Of a DNA stretch of 31,687 nt, positions 17,300 through 25,080 are shown one piece after another; the first letter of the stretch is position 1, and every line of letters starts with the position of its first letter. The stretch is from assembly GCA_002343505.1 (NCBI GenBank), contig DDQZ01000071.1:31943-63629 (forward strand), read 5' to 3'. Both the position numbers and the translations under genes were made by a program. The notes under the pieces are model-generated. The model was not told the origin of the DNA and ran no database searches. It was given only the letters and a program-made list of their open reading frames with translations. Origin of the DNA: Verrucomicrobiaceae bacterium UBA2429 (lineage in GTDB: Bacteria > Verrucomicrobiota > Verrucomicrobiia > Verrucomicrobiales > Verrucomicrobiaceae).

Positions 17300-17992
17300 T
17301 CAGAACAGCTCACGGTGCTCCCTGGCAAACTGTAAAAGCGAGTGACTGCCGCGCAGCCCCAGCTTCTCGCACAGATTCCGCCGGTGGGTGTCCACCGTCC
17401 GCGGCGACACCGACAACGCGGCTGCAATCTCTTTCGTGGCCATTCCGTCGCCCACATGGCCGAGCACCCGCTTTTCCATCGGCGTCAGTTTTGCCAGACC
17501 GGGATGCGCCTTGCCCACGGCAACACGCTTTTGGTGGCGGCGCATCACATGGTGCGCCACTGCGGGGCTCAAAAACGACTTCCCGTCCCTCACCGCCTCC
17601 AGACATGCCTGAATGTCATCAATCGCATTGTCCTTCAAAACGAACCCGTCCACGCCCGCTTCCACGACCTCGTTCACCAAACTCTCCTCGTCATGCATCG
17701 TCAGCATGATCAACTTCGTCGGCAGACCTTCCGTGCGAACAAGACGCGTGAGTTCCAATCCATCCATCCCGGGCATGTCCCAATCCACGACCGCAATCGC
17801 GGGGGAAAGTTCACGAATCATCTCCAGTGCAGCCACACCATTGCCCGCCTCACCGACGATCTCGAAACCGTGTTCCTGTGCGATGATCTGCTTCAACCCG
17901 AGCCTGAAGGTCGGGTGATCGTCGGCCATGATGACCGAGGTGGTGGATGAGGCAGACACGAAAGTAAAAGCAGCGCGGTTTGGAGACCGCAT
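17300..17992 (-). CDS. NarL/LuxR-family DNA-binding response regulator
   Basis: Product of 230 residues. ATG 17992 (MRSPNRAAF) is preferred: the frame extends to 18262, but that part is antisense to the sialidase remnant and has no regulator features, while starting at the later Met22 would remove the first beta-strand. The receiver domain covers residues ~18-138, with Asp24-Asp25, phospho-acceptor Asp70 (AVVDWDMPGMDG) and Lys of FVLKDNA. The C-terminal LuxR helix-turn-helix is LTPMEKRVLGHV ... KEIAAALSVSPRTVDTHRRN at ~170-220. It is the first gene of the minus-strand unit and is presumably phosphorylated by the adjacent kinase. Its targets may include this operon and neighbouring catabolic genes, but no operator could be identified. 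Confidence 0.92.
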   Translation of the reverse strand: MRSPNRAAFTFVSASSTTSVIMADDHPTFRLGLKQIIAQEHGFEIVGEAGNGVAALEMIRELSPAIAVVDWDMPGMDGLELTRLVRTEGLPTKLIMLTMHDEESLVNEVVEAGVDGFVLKDNAIDDIQACLEAVRDGKSFLSPAVAHHVMRRHQKRVAVGKAHPGLAKLTPMEKRVLGHVGDGMATKEIAAALSVSPRTVDTHRRNLCEKLGLRGSHSLLQFAREHRELF

Positions 17993-18080
17993 TTTCAAAC
18001 ACCCACCAGCTTTGCGCAACCAACGAGATGCTGCTGGAGATTTCTGCCATTGCATCGAGTCACCGCGCAGTCGGAAGACG

Positions 18081-18328
18081 AGCATGTTCACATGAGCGGA
18101 CGCTGCACGACAAAGGAGAAGGGCTCCAAAACATCGCTTGGCTGGCTCATTGGCGACAAGTTCCAGGAGTTCGCCGAACTCCCCAGCGGCGGCGACAACT
18201 CGTATCCCGGCTTCGTCGAGCTTTCGCCGACCAGATGCCTCGTCTCCTGGTATTCGAGCCACGAGAAGGATGTAGCGGGTCAGACGATCACGGCGATTTA
18301 CATGGCGGACCTGGCGATCCAGCCATAG
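18081..18328 (+). pseudogene. 5'-truncated remnant of a sialidase-like gene (paralogue of 6985-8043)
   Basis: Frame 2 here encodes the last ~80 residues of a close relative of the sialidase-like protein: KTSLGWLIGDKFQEFAELP and the stretch through VSWYSSHEKDVAG to a TAG stop at 18326-18328. Over about 190 aligned bases against 7842-8031 I count by eye roughly 25 differences (~87% identity), many at third codon positions, so the copy once evolved as coding DNA. Weaker similarity (GGRHQTKDRGPK versus SGRCTTKEKGSK) begins near 18081, and nothing homologous lies upstream, where the divergent LuxR-type regulator starts at 17992. There is no signal peptide, Asp-box or propeller core left, so it is a fragment. 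It lies in the same orientation as the intact gene, 10.3 kb away. Confidence 0.85.
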
Positions 18329-18340
18329 CCGGAGCGCATA

Positions 18341-18904
18341 TCAAACAGCCAGCGCCTTCTCGAGCAAATCAGCCACACCAAGTTCGGCAGCACTGCTGCG
18401 CAACAGTTCTACATCGAGCTTGTCCGCATTGAGCCTGAGCACGCCGAGAATGTCGCCCCATTGACGTTCGGAGTCCTCACCACCGAGCCGATACCACTCC
18501 AGTTTGGCGATAACGATGTCCTCCGCGCAGCAGATGCGGGCTTCGATGTCCGCACCTTCCAGTTTGAGGCTCTGAGACCTGGCAAACTCGCCACCATCAA
18601 AGCGGCGAAGCTTGGGAACGAAGACATCCACCTTCATCGCAGTTTCCAAGTGGATGAGATTAAAAGAGGAGCGATCCCGAATGGCGTCCTGCATCGCCCC
18701 CTCGTCCGCATACCATGCCTCTCCGAGTGCGCGCAGAAAGGGACGCACATGTTGGGGGCGGAGATCGGCCATGATGTCCGCATCAAAAGTCGCACGAGGA
18801 ATGCCGTGAATCGAGCTGGCGAGCGATCCGCCGAGAAACCAGCGCACGCCCAGCTTTTCTAGCTCGGCGGCGGCAGCCAGGGCAGCTCGCAGGGTGTCAT
18901 ACAT
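18341..18904 (-). CDS. Nucleotidyltransferase-fold protein (possible toxin-like partner)
   Basis: Product of 187 residues, cytoplasmic, no signal peptide. Residues ~20-50 carry the minimal nucleotidyltransferase signature: GGSLASSIHG, then RATFDADI with the DxD metal pair, and a likely third carboxylate in MKVDVFVP. CAEDIVIAKLEWYRLGG toward the C-terminus is typical of the stand-alone nucleotidyltransferase families (DUF6036 and AbiEii-like groups) found in many bacterial two-gene modules. Its ATG overlaps the end of the preceding 80-residue gene by 8 nt, which indicates coupled translation. A role as toxin-antitoxin component is inferred from fold, size and organisation only; a house-keeping or orphan transferase is the alternative. 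Confidence 0.75.
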   Translation of the reverse strand: MYDTLRAALAAAAELEKLGVRWFLGGSLASSIHGIPRATFDADIMADLRPQHVRPFLRALGEAWYADEGAMQDAIRDRSSFNLIHLETAMKVDVFVPKLRRFDGGEFARSQSLKLEGADIEARICCAEDIVIAKLEWYRLGGEDSERQWGDILGVLRLNADKLDVELLRSSAAELGVADLLEKALAV

Positions 18905-19139
18905 GATTGATGAACGGACCGTAGGCTTTCTGAGCCAGTTCCTTGCCCAGCAAACGCTCCGCCAGCAGGCGATGAAGCTCCTGCGGAGGCAATTCAGGAT
19001 GCTGCTGGTGTAGCGAACTCCTTGTCAGCTCTCTCACCGACTGGCTCCAGCCGAGCGCGAGACCTAGCCGACGCTGCGGCGTCATCGCCTGCAAGGCGCG
19101 CAGGCGCATAGCTTCAGCGGTGGAAGAGGTGTCGTTCAT
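18897..19139 (-). CDS. Small conserved-type protein upstream of nucleotidyltransferase (possible antitoxin)
   Basis: Product of 80 residues from ATG 19139. It is helical and rich in Leu, Arg and Gln, with the segment LRALQAMTPQRRLGLALGW followed by RLLAERLLGKELAQKAYG. The pattern of a helix, then M-T/S-P-x-x-R, then a second helix recalls small antitoxin-like proteins of the Rv0078B-related group that precede partner genes; I cannot test this without a search. The 8-nt overlap with the nucleotidyltransferase gene argues for a stoichiometric, coupled pair. No DNA-binding motif is evident. The call as antitoxin is a moderate inference; the gene itself is well supported by its overlap and plausible composition. 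Confidence 0.65.
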   Translation of the reverse strand: MNDTSSTAEAMRLRALQAMTPQRRLGLALGWSQSVRELTRSSLHQQHPELPPQELHRLLAERLLGKELAQKAYGPFINHV

Positions 19140-19239
19140 GACGCCAGACTGCCATCAGGGGCCAGATTGGCAACTCTCAGCATGCGTGAACCCCATTCCA
19201 GCCAGCAAACCGAGTCAGCTCCTCCTGTATTCCCCCGCC

Positions 19240-19332
19240 ATGCTCACACTTTGCCTTCACCTCCTGTTGGCATTTCTCAGCAAGAAACACAGGACAGAGG
19301 ACTACTCCTTGGATATCTCCGCCAGTTCATGA
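19240..19332 (+). other. Leader-like sequence with a 30-codon ORF, possible remnant of a gene start
   Basis: The sequence GTATTCCCCCGCC-ATG-CTCACAC nearly repeats the leader and first codons of the oxidoreductase gene at 20748 (GTATTCCCTCCCACC-ATG-CTCACAC). The following frame reads MLTLCLHLLLAFLSKK and stops at 19330-19332, inside the 3' end of the convergent TPR gene. The hydrophobic start resembles a signal peptide. It may be the surviving start of a lost secreted-protein gene, or chance similarity. Nothing else is recognisable in the 160-nt gap between the 80-residue gene and the TPR gene. Confidence 0.3.
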
Positions 19333-20636
19333 AACGCCTGCATCAGCGGCTTGGCTGAAGGACGTGGAATCACGCCTGCACGAGGCAACTTTACATAGTC
19401 TGCTTTGATCGTCTCGATCAGGGCGGAGCGATAGCGTGGGGATTCACGCTTTGTTAGTCCGAGCGGAAGGGACTGCACGACGTAGTGGTCGGGAAACTGT
19501 TTCAGTGCCTGGATGAGTTGAGGTGAGTGCAGCGTAAGTTTTTCGGCTTCCATCTGCCCGCTGAGATACGAGGCGGCAAAGCGGGCATCGCCAGTCTGCT
19601 TCCAGCCTTGGAGATCGATGGATTCAAGTTCGGGGCTGTCGAGATGGAGCCACGCCAGGGCATTGTGCAGTTCCGGGTCCTTGCTCTTTTTGGCCTGGTC
19701 TCGCATGACGGCACCCCAATTCTTGGTGAGTGTCTCTTTCGGGAGGAATTCGTGATCGTGAATGTAGGTGATCAGGAACGAGAGCACACGACCGTTTGCC
19801 GGAAGCACGGGTTTTCTCAGCAACAGTCCGGCGTCTGACAGGATTTGCTTGGCCTTCTTGGGCTCAAGGTCTTCGGTCACTAATTTTGCAGCCAAGAGGG
19901 CCAGCTCGAGTTCCCGCCCCGGCTCTTTTAAGCCGGCAAAGGTAGCCAGATCGACTTGGAGGAAGTTTTTGTTGGGTCCGCTGTTCCACCAGTCCTCAGG
20001 CCATTCCAAATCCAGTTCGATCACGCCGACTGCCGCGTCGAAATCACCCGCTTTGGCCCTGGTCATGAGCGCTTCTCGCTCCCGGTGCTTGGGCTGCGGC
20101 CCGTGAATTTTGCAAACTTCTGTCTCAAATTCCTCGAGCGTGCCTGTCTGCGCCTTTTCGGACTTTTCCCAGAGTTCCAGGGCCTCGTCCACTTTGCCGA
20201 GTCTCAGGGCGCACTCGGCTGCGAGCCCGTAAGTGGGTGCGTAGTCCTTCATCAGGCGGGAAGCGACACGGTAACTCGCCAGCGCACCTTTCCACTCTCC
20301 GCGCCGGTGCTGCTCCACCGCCCACAAGTAGTTGGGCATCTCCAGATCTGGATGGGCCGCGGCCACTTCTTTGTGAAGTTCGTAGCTCTCCTCCGGGTGA
20401 AGCTGAAACATGAAGCTCGCCAGCGCCTGACTCTGATCGACCGTCCGCTGGTCTTTGGGGTGGACAGAATTCAGCAAGCGAACGGCTTCGGTCCATTTTC
20501 CCTCCGCTAGCAGTTGATTCGCCTCAGGGATTTTCAGATCGATCTCCCGATAAGCTTCCGCGACGGGGCCTTTCTGTTCTTCACCCAGCAAAAACGATTT
20601 CAGAGAAAGACAGATGAATAGGGCGAGACGCTTCAT
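19302..20636 (-). CDS. Secreted tetratricopeptide-repeat (TPR) protein of unknown function
   Basis: Product of 444 residues from ATG 20636, with a short signal-peptide-like start (MKRLALFICLSLKSFLLGEE). Helical repeats with TPR character occupy ~25-160 (for example ANQLLAEGKWTEAVRLLNSV, YLWAVEQHRRGEWKGALASY, AAECALRLGKVDEALELWEK). The C-terminal half is also helical (ALAWLHLDSPELESIDLQGW) but I do not recognise a named domain. TPRs mediate protein contacts; no enzymatic motif is visible. The gene is divergent from the catabolic operon that starts at 20748, with only 111 nt between the two starts, so their promoters must share this gap. Function unknown. Confidence 0.75.
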   Translation of the reverse strand: MKRLALFICLSLKSFLLGEEQKGPVAEAYREIDLKIPEANQLLAEGKWTEAVRLLNSVHPKDQRTVDQSQALASFMFQLHPEESYELHKEVAAAHPDLEMPNYLWAVEQHRRGEWKGALASYRVASRLMKDYAPTYGLAAECALRLGKVDEALELWEKSEKAQTGTLEEFETEVCKIHGPQPKHREREALMTRAKAGDFDAAVGVIELDLEWPEDWWNSGPNKNFLQVDLATFAGLKEPGRELELALLAAKLVTEDLEPKKAKQILSDAGLLLRKPVLPANGRVLSFLITYIHDHEFLPKETLTKNWGAVMRDQAKKSKDPELHNALAWLHLDSPELESIDLQGWKQTGDARFAASYLSGQMEAEKLTLHSPQLIQALKQFPDHYVVQSLPLGLTKRESPRYRSALIETIKADYVKLPRAGVIPRPSAKPLMQAFHELAEISKE

Positions 20637-20747
20637 GGGCGGGTTTAAGCTGAATTTCCAAAGCTCATCACATCAGGCCTTCCATTTCAAGGTTTTCGAC
20701 CAGCCTCTGTGGGAGAACTGTCCCCCGATCCCGTATTCCCTCCCACC

Positions 20748-22187
20748 ATGCTCACACCCACACGCCGACGCTTTTTTGAAGACTCGCTCATGGCCGCTGC
20801 GGCGGTCGCTTTGCCGAAAACTTTGCTGGGGGCCGAGACGACGGCGGTTTCGGCAAATGAGAAGATCACAGCGGCGATCATTGGCTGCGGGATTCGTGGG
20901 AAGGCGCATGCGCGGGAGCTGGCGAGGCTGACGGACTGCGATGTGGCGTATGTTTGCGATCCGGACCTCGATCGCGCGGATGAGGTGGGCGCGTTGCTCG
21001 TCGAGTTGAAGCGGCCGATGCCGAAGAAGGCGCAGGACTTGCGGAAGGTGCTCGAAGACAAAGCGGTGGATGTCGTTTTCATCGCCACGCCGAATCACTG
21101 GCATGCGCTGGCGGCGATCTGGGCGATGCAGGCGGGCAAGGATGTGTATGTCGAGAAGCCCGTGAGCCAGAATGTCGAGGAAGGCCGCCGCATTGTGCAG
21201 GTGGCGCGAAAGCTCGGGCGCATCGCGCAGACAGGCACGCAGAATCGCTCGCGCGGTGCTTTGGCCGAAGCGGTGAAATTCATGCGCGAGGGCAAACTGG
21301 GCGAGGTGAAGCTGGCGAAGAGCATCATCTACAGCGGACGCGGCAGCATCGGCGGCCCGGCGGAGTGTGTGATGCCGCCGAGGTGCGATTACGACCTGTG
21401 GGCAGGTCCTACGCCGATGACGAGGCTCACGCGACCGAAGTTCCACTATGACTGGCATTGGTTCTGGGACACCGGCAACGGCGAGATCGGCAACAACAAC
21501 GTCCACTCGCTCGACATCTGCCGCTGGGGCCTCGGCGTGACCGGTTTGGGCCGCAGCGTGCTCAGCTACGGCGGCCGACTCGGCTACACCGACGTTGCCG
21601 AGACGCCGAACTCGCAGGTCGGCATCTTCGACTTCGGCGACAAGACCATCGTTTCCGAAACTCGCGGCCTGAAAACCGTGCCGTTTCATCCCACGATCAA
21701 GTCCATGTGGTTCTTCTACGGCAGCGAAGGCATCATCGCCGACACGAGTCTCTTCGATCCGACAAGCAACTTCGTCCACGCCTTCGAAGGAGGGAAATCC
21801 GAGAACCACTTCGCCAACTTCATCAATGCCGTGCGCAGCCGGAAGCACACCGACCTCACCGCCGACATCGAGGAAGGCCACCAAAGCACCGCGCTCTGCC
21901 ACATCGCGAACATCTCGTATCGCCTCGGCTCCAAGACATCCGTGAACGACATCTCAAAGACGCTTGGCACATTGAAAGTCCACGAAGACGTGCAGGACAC
22001 GCTCGAACGCACGAAGCACTACCTCGCCGAAGCCGGCGTCGATCTCGACAAGATCCAACTCACCTTCGGCCAGCATCTCCGCGTCGATGGCGACAAAGAA
22101 TCCTTCCTCGACAACGCCGCCGCGAACGCACTGCTCACCCGCGAGTATCGCGCGCCGTTTGCGGTGCCGAAGCTCAGCGAAATCTGA
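20748..22187 (+). CDS. Tat-exported Gfo/Idh/MocA-family oxidoreductase
   Basis: Product of 479 residues. ATG 20748 gives a twin-arginine leader (TPTRRRFFEDSLMAAAAVAL) with a cleavage-like region at LLGAETTA; the upstream in-frame start at 20709 would bury it. The Rossmann motif is AAIIGCGIRGKAH (GxGxxG kept), the EKP motif is VYVEKPVSQN, and a His-rich substrate segment FHYDWHWFWDTGNGEIGNNN precedes HSLDICRWGLG, as in the secreted family members common in Planctomycetota and Verrucomicrobiota. NAD(P) is probably tightly bound before Tat export. It is the first gene of a + strand group (gaps 30, 44 and 101 nt to the next three). Substrate, likely a sugar derivative, unknown. No SD; pyrimidine-rich leader. 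Confidence 0.92.
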   Translation: MLTPTRRRFFEDSLMAAAAVALPKTLLGAETTAVSANEKITAAIIGCGIRGKAHARELARLTDCDVAYVCDPDLDRADEVGALLVELKRPMPKKAQDLRKVLEDKAVDVVFIATPNHWHALAAIWAMQAGKDVYVEKPVSQNVEEGRRIVQVARKLGRIAQTGTQNRSRGALAEAVKFMREGKLGEVKLAKSIIYSGRGSIGGPAECVMPPRCDYDLWAGPTPMTRLTRPKFHYDWHWFWDTGNGEIGNNNVHSLDICRWGLGVTGLGRSVLSYGGRLGYTDVAETPNSQVGIFDFGDKTIVSETRGLKTVPFHPTIKSMWFFYGSEGIIADTSLFDPTSNFVHAFEGGKSENHFANFINAVRSRKHTDLTADIEEGHQSTALCHIANISYRLGSKTSVNDISKTLGTLKVHEDVQDTLERTKHYLAEAGVDLDKIQLTFGQHLRVDGDKESFLDNAAANALLTREYRAPFAVPKLSEI

Positions 22188-22217
22188 GGCAACTCATCAA
22201 CATCCTGACCTTACCTC

Positions 22218-24170
22218 ATGCTGCGGCTGTTTTGGATTCTCGGCAGTTTTGCCTTCGCCTGTTCCTTGGGTGCCCAGGATATCACACTCGAGGCGCGGCG
22301 GTTGCATCTCGGCAAGGCCGGAGAATGGGAGTGGGAGATATTCAAAGATGTGCCTGTCGATGCCGGGAAGATGGAGCTTCGTTTTCAAGCCAACGTGAAC
22401 ACCTCCGAGCACACACTGCGCATCTGGCAGCGTGATGTGAAACAATCGTGGCCCGTCATGCTGAATGGCCGCAGGCTTGGCGTGCTCACGCTTGCAGAGA
22501 CGGCCCTTGAGTGTGTGCTGGCGGTGCCGCCAGGTGCGCTGCGCGATGGCGAGAATGTGCTGCTGATCGACTCGCCCGCGCGCCTCGATGACATTGAGAT
22601 CGGGCCGATGCATCTCACCTTGAAGCCTGTGGCGGAAGCCATTGGTGGGGCTGCTTTGTTGATCGAGGTCAAGGATGGCACTCATGGCGAGGCGATGCCT
22701 TGCAGGCTCACTTTGACCCGGCCAGACGGCACCTTGCAGCCTTTGCAGGCCGCGCCGGCCGGCGATGTCGCAGTCCGTGTGGGCGTGATTTACGCGAAAA
22801 ATGGCAAGGCGAGAGTCTCGGTGCCTCCAGGCGATTACATCCTCCATGCGGGGCGTGGCTTTGAGTGGGGGGTGGCGAGCCGCAAGCTCACGATGAAGCA
22901 GGGCGAGACGCTGCCCGTTGACCTGACTCTGAGTCGAGAGGTGGATACAAAAGGCTGGATCGCTGCCGACAGCCACATACACACACTCACACACAGCGGT
23001 CATGGGGATGCAAAAATCGAGGAACGCATGATCACCATCGCGGGTGAAGGCATTGAGCTGGCCATCGCCACGGATCACAATCATCACACCGACTACGCCC
23101 CCAGCGCCGCCAGCGTCGGCGTGACAGATCGTTTCACTTCTGTCATCGGCAACGAAGTCACAACCAAGCACGGTCACTTCAACGCCTTCCCTATTCAGCC
23201 CGGCGCAGCCGTGGCAAATCACAATGAGCAGGACTGGGCGAAGCTCCTGCCTGCCATCCGCGCCACGCCGGGTGTGAAGGTGATCACGCTGAATCATCCG
23301 CGTGATCTCCACAGCGGCTTCGTGCCGCTCGGCGGGCTGCAATTCAACCCAACCACGGGCAAACATCGCCATGCGGACGCTCTCGACATTGATGCGCTGG
23401 AGGTCATCACCTCTGGTGCCATGCAGTCAGACATCCATCTGCTGTATCGGGACTGGTTCGCGCTGCTGAATCGCGGGCATCGCATCGCGGCGATTGCCTC
23501 CAGTGACACACATGACGTGAACCGCTTCATCCTCGGCCAGGGTCGCACTTACGTTGCGGCAAAAGATGGCAATCCATCGCAGCTCGATCTCGATGAAGTC
23601 TGGCGCAGCTATCAGGAAGGTCGCCTGCTCGTGAGTCTCGGCTTGATGACGACACTCAAGGTCAATGACCGCTTCACCGTCGGCGATCTCGCCACTGGAC
23701 TCGGCTCGCAAATCAAAGTCGAGGCCGTGGTCAGCGGTCCCGCGTGGGTCAACGCAGATCGCATCGAACTCTACGCCAACGGCATCCTCATCCGTGAGCA
23801 GTCCATCAAGGATGAGCATCGCGCCGGTGAGAAGGCACGCATCACCTGGGAACTGCCGAAGCCTGCGCATGATGTTCACCTTGTCGCCATCGCCACCGGG
23901 CCGGGCATCACGGAACCTTTCTGGGAGATCCCGCGGCCGTATCAGCCATCAAGCAAGTCCCTCACTCCCCGTGTCATCGGCTCCACAAACCCCATCTGGC
24001 TCGACTGCGATGGCGATGGGAAGTTCGCCTCGGCTTTCGCCATCGCCCAGGCACTCGTGACAAAGCTTGGCAGCGATTCAGCATCCCTGCGAGAGGCTTT
24101 GAAGAAGCACGACTCTGCTGTCATTGTGCAGGTAGAGTCCTTGCTTCCAAACTCAATCAGCAAACCCTAA
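22218..24170 (+). CDS. CehA/McbA-like PHP-fold metallohydrolase, exported
   Basis: Product of 650 residues with a signal peptide (MLRLFWILGSFAFACSLGA, cleavage before QDI). Residues ~20-245 are beta-rich and contain no motif I can name. The PHP-type metal site starts near residue 253: DSHIHTLTHSGHG, then TDHNHHTDY, GNEVTTKHGHFNAF, TLNHPRD and IASSDTHD. This His/Asp series is characteristic of the CehA/McbA family, whose named members hydrolyse carbaryl esters, while most relatives are uncharacterised. The C-terminal ~190 residues form a further beta domain (VNADRIELYANGILIREQ). It lies 30 nt after the Tat-exported oxidoreductase gene, probably in the same operon. An ester, lactone or phosphate-ester substrate in the periplasm is plausible but not shown. 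Confidence 0.88.
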   Translation: MLRLFWILGSFAFACSLGAQDITLEARRLHLGKAGEWEWEIFKDVPVDAGKMELRFQANVNTSEHTLRIWQRDVKQSWPVMLNGRRLGVLTLAETALECVLAVPPGALRDGENVLLIDSPARLDDIEIGPMHLTLKPVAEAIGGAALLIEVKDGTHGEAMPCRLTLTRPDGTLQPLQAAPAGDVAVRVGVIYAKNGKARVSVPPGDYILHAGRGFEWGVASRKLTMKQGETLPVDLTLSREVDTKGWIAADSHIHTLTHSGHGDAKIEERMITIAGEGIELAIATDHNHHTDYAPSAASVGVTDRFTSVIGNEVTTKHGHFNAFPIQPGAAVANHNEQDWAKLLPAIRATPGVKVITLNHPRDLHSGFVPLGGLQFNPTTGKHRHADALDIDALEVITSGAMQSDIHLLYRDWFALLNRGHRIAAIASSDTHDVNRFILGQGRTYVAAKDGNPSQLDLDEVWRSYQEGRLLVSLGLMTTLKVNDRFTVGDLATGLGSQIKVEAVVSGPAWVNADRIELYANGILIREQSIKDEHRAGEKARITWELPKPAHDVHLVAIATGPGITEPFWEIPRPYQPSSKSLTPRVIGSTNPIWLDCDGDGKFASAFAIAQALVTKLGSDSASLREALKKHDSAVIVQVESLLPNSISKP

Positions 24171-24214
24171 GAACACAGAAGCCAACCTGAGAACCGAATA
24201 TCGCTCACCCATCC

Positions 24215-24979
24215 ATGCAGACCTCCGTCGTTCTTCAAAAAATCCGTTCCGGCCAGACCGTCATCACAGCAAAGTCCTGCTACACCGACCCGGAACTCGT
24301 CGAAATGATCGCCTCGTCCGGCTTTGATGCCGTGTGGATCTGCCTGGAACACAAACGCGTTGATGCGTCGATGGTTTACTCGCTCATCCAGGCCTGCCGG
24401 CTCGGTGGCGCGGACGCGCTCATCCGCGTGAGGCCATCGAACTACACGGATGTGCTGCATCTCATCGAGGCGGGAGCGCGTGGCATCATGCTGCCGCGGG
24501 TGAAGCATCCCGACGAGGCGCGCGAAGTGGTGCGCGCGATGAAGTTCCCGCCGCTCGGTGCGCGTGGCTTTGATGGCATTCACGCGGAGGCGGATTTTGG
24601 CCGCATTCCGCCTGCCGAGTATTTGGCGAAGGCGAATGAAGAGAACTTTCTCGCCGTGCAGATCGAGGAGCCGGAGGTGGTGCCGCATATTGATGAGATC
24701 GTGGCGATTCCGGGCGTGGATGTGCTGTTTGTCGGCCCGGCGGACCTCACGCTGGGTCTTGGCAAGTTCGGCAAGACGGACGATCCCGAGGTGCGTGCCA
24801 TTTTGGAGCAGGTCGTAACCGCGTGTCAGCGCCACGGCAAGGTCGCGGCCATTCCGTGTGCGCCGGAGCAGGTGAAGAGCTATCACGCGATGGGCTTTCG
24901 CTTCTTCAATGTCATCAGCGACTTCCGCTGTGTCTCCACCGGCATGAAAGCAGCACGCGCGGCAGTGGAACTATCATGA
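24215..24979 (+). CDS. HpcH/HpaI-family class II aldolase
   Basis: Product of 254 residues, no signal peptide, so cytoplasmic. The TIM-barrel family signatures are present: WICLEHKRVD near residue 45, RVRPSNYTDVLHLIEAGARG (Arg for pyruvate binding), GIMLPRVKHPDEA, the metal ligand Glu in LAVQIEEPEVV and Asp in LFVGPADLTLGLG. The family cleaves 2-keto-3-deoxy acids or related compounds to pyruvate plus an aldehyde, typically with a divalent metal. Length matches the family. It sits between the exported hydrolase gene (44 nt) and an FAD oxidoreductase gene (101 nt, with a hairpin), which suits a final cleavage step of a sugar-acid route. The exact substrate (2-keto-3-deoxy-L-rhamnonate, 4-hydroxy-2-oxoheptanedioate or other) cannot be decided. 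Confidence 0.9.
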   Translation: MQTSVVLQKIRSGQTVITAKSCYTDPELVEMIASSGFDAVWICLEHKRVDASMVYSLIQACRLGGADALIRVRPSNYTDVLHLIEAGARGIMLPRVKHPDEAREVVRAMKFPPLGARGFDGIHAEADFGRIPPAEYLAKANEENFLAVQIEEPEVVPHIDEIVAIPGVDVLFVGPADLTLGLGKFGKTDDPEVRAILEQVVTACQRHGKVAAIPCAPEQVKSYHAMGFRFFNVISDFRCVSTGMKAARAAVELS

Positions 24980-24990
24980 ACTTGAAGTCT

Positions 24991-25064
24991 CCAGCAGATT
25001 CAGGGAGGCCAGCAGATTTATAGATCCAAAAAAGACAATCTGCTGGCCTCCTTGAATCTGCTGG
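24991..25064. repeat. 28-bp near-perfect inverted repeat (hairpin) between aldolase and FAD oxidoreductase genes
   Basis: Arms 24991-25018 and 25037-25064 are reverse complements except for one position (a G-T pair if transcribed), with an 18-nt A-rich loop. Each arm contains the 10-mer ccagcagatt at its outer end and a near copy (ccagcagatt) at its inner end, so the motif CAGCAGATT occurs four times. The element starts 11 nt after the aldolase stop and ends 16 nt before the next ATG. It has no T-run after the stem on the + strand, so it is not a standard terminator. The structure suits a REP/MITE-like intergenic repeat or an RNA processing or stabilising stem. Confidence 0.85.
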
Positions 25065-25080
25065 AAAATCTGATCAAAAA

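Noticed and set aside
17993..18262. Extension of the LuxR-type regulator to 18262
   Set aside because: The added residues are the antisense reading of the sialidase remnant and do not belong to a receiver domain.
25019..25080. Rho-independent terminator after the aldolase gene
   Set aside because: The hairpin is followed by A-rich, not T-rich, sequence on the + strand, and on the minus strand no gene ends there.
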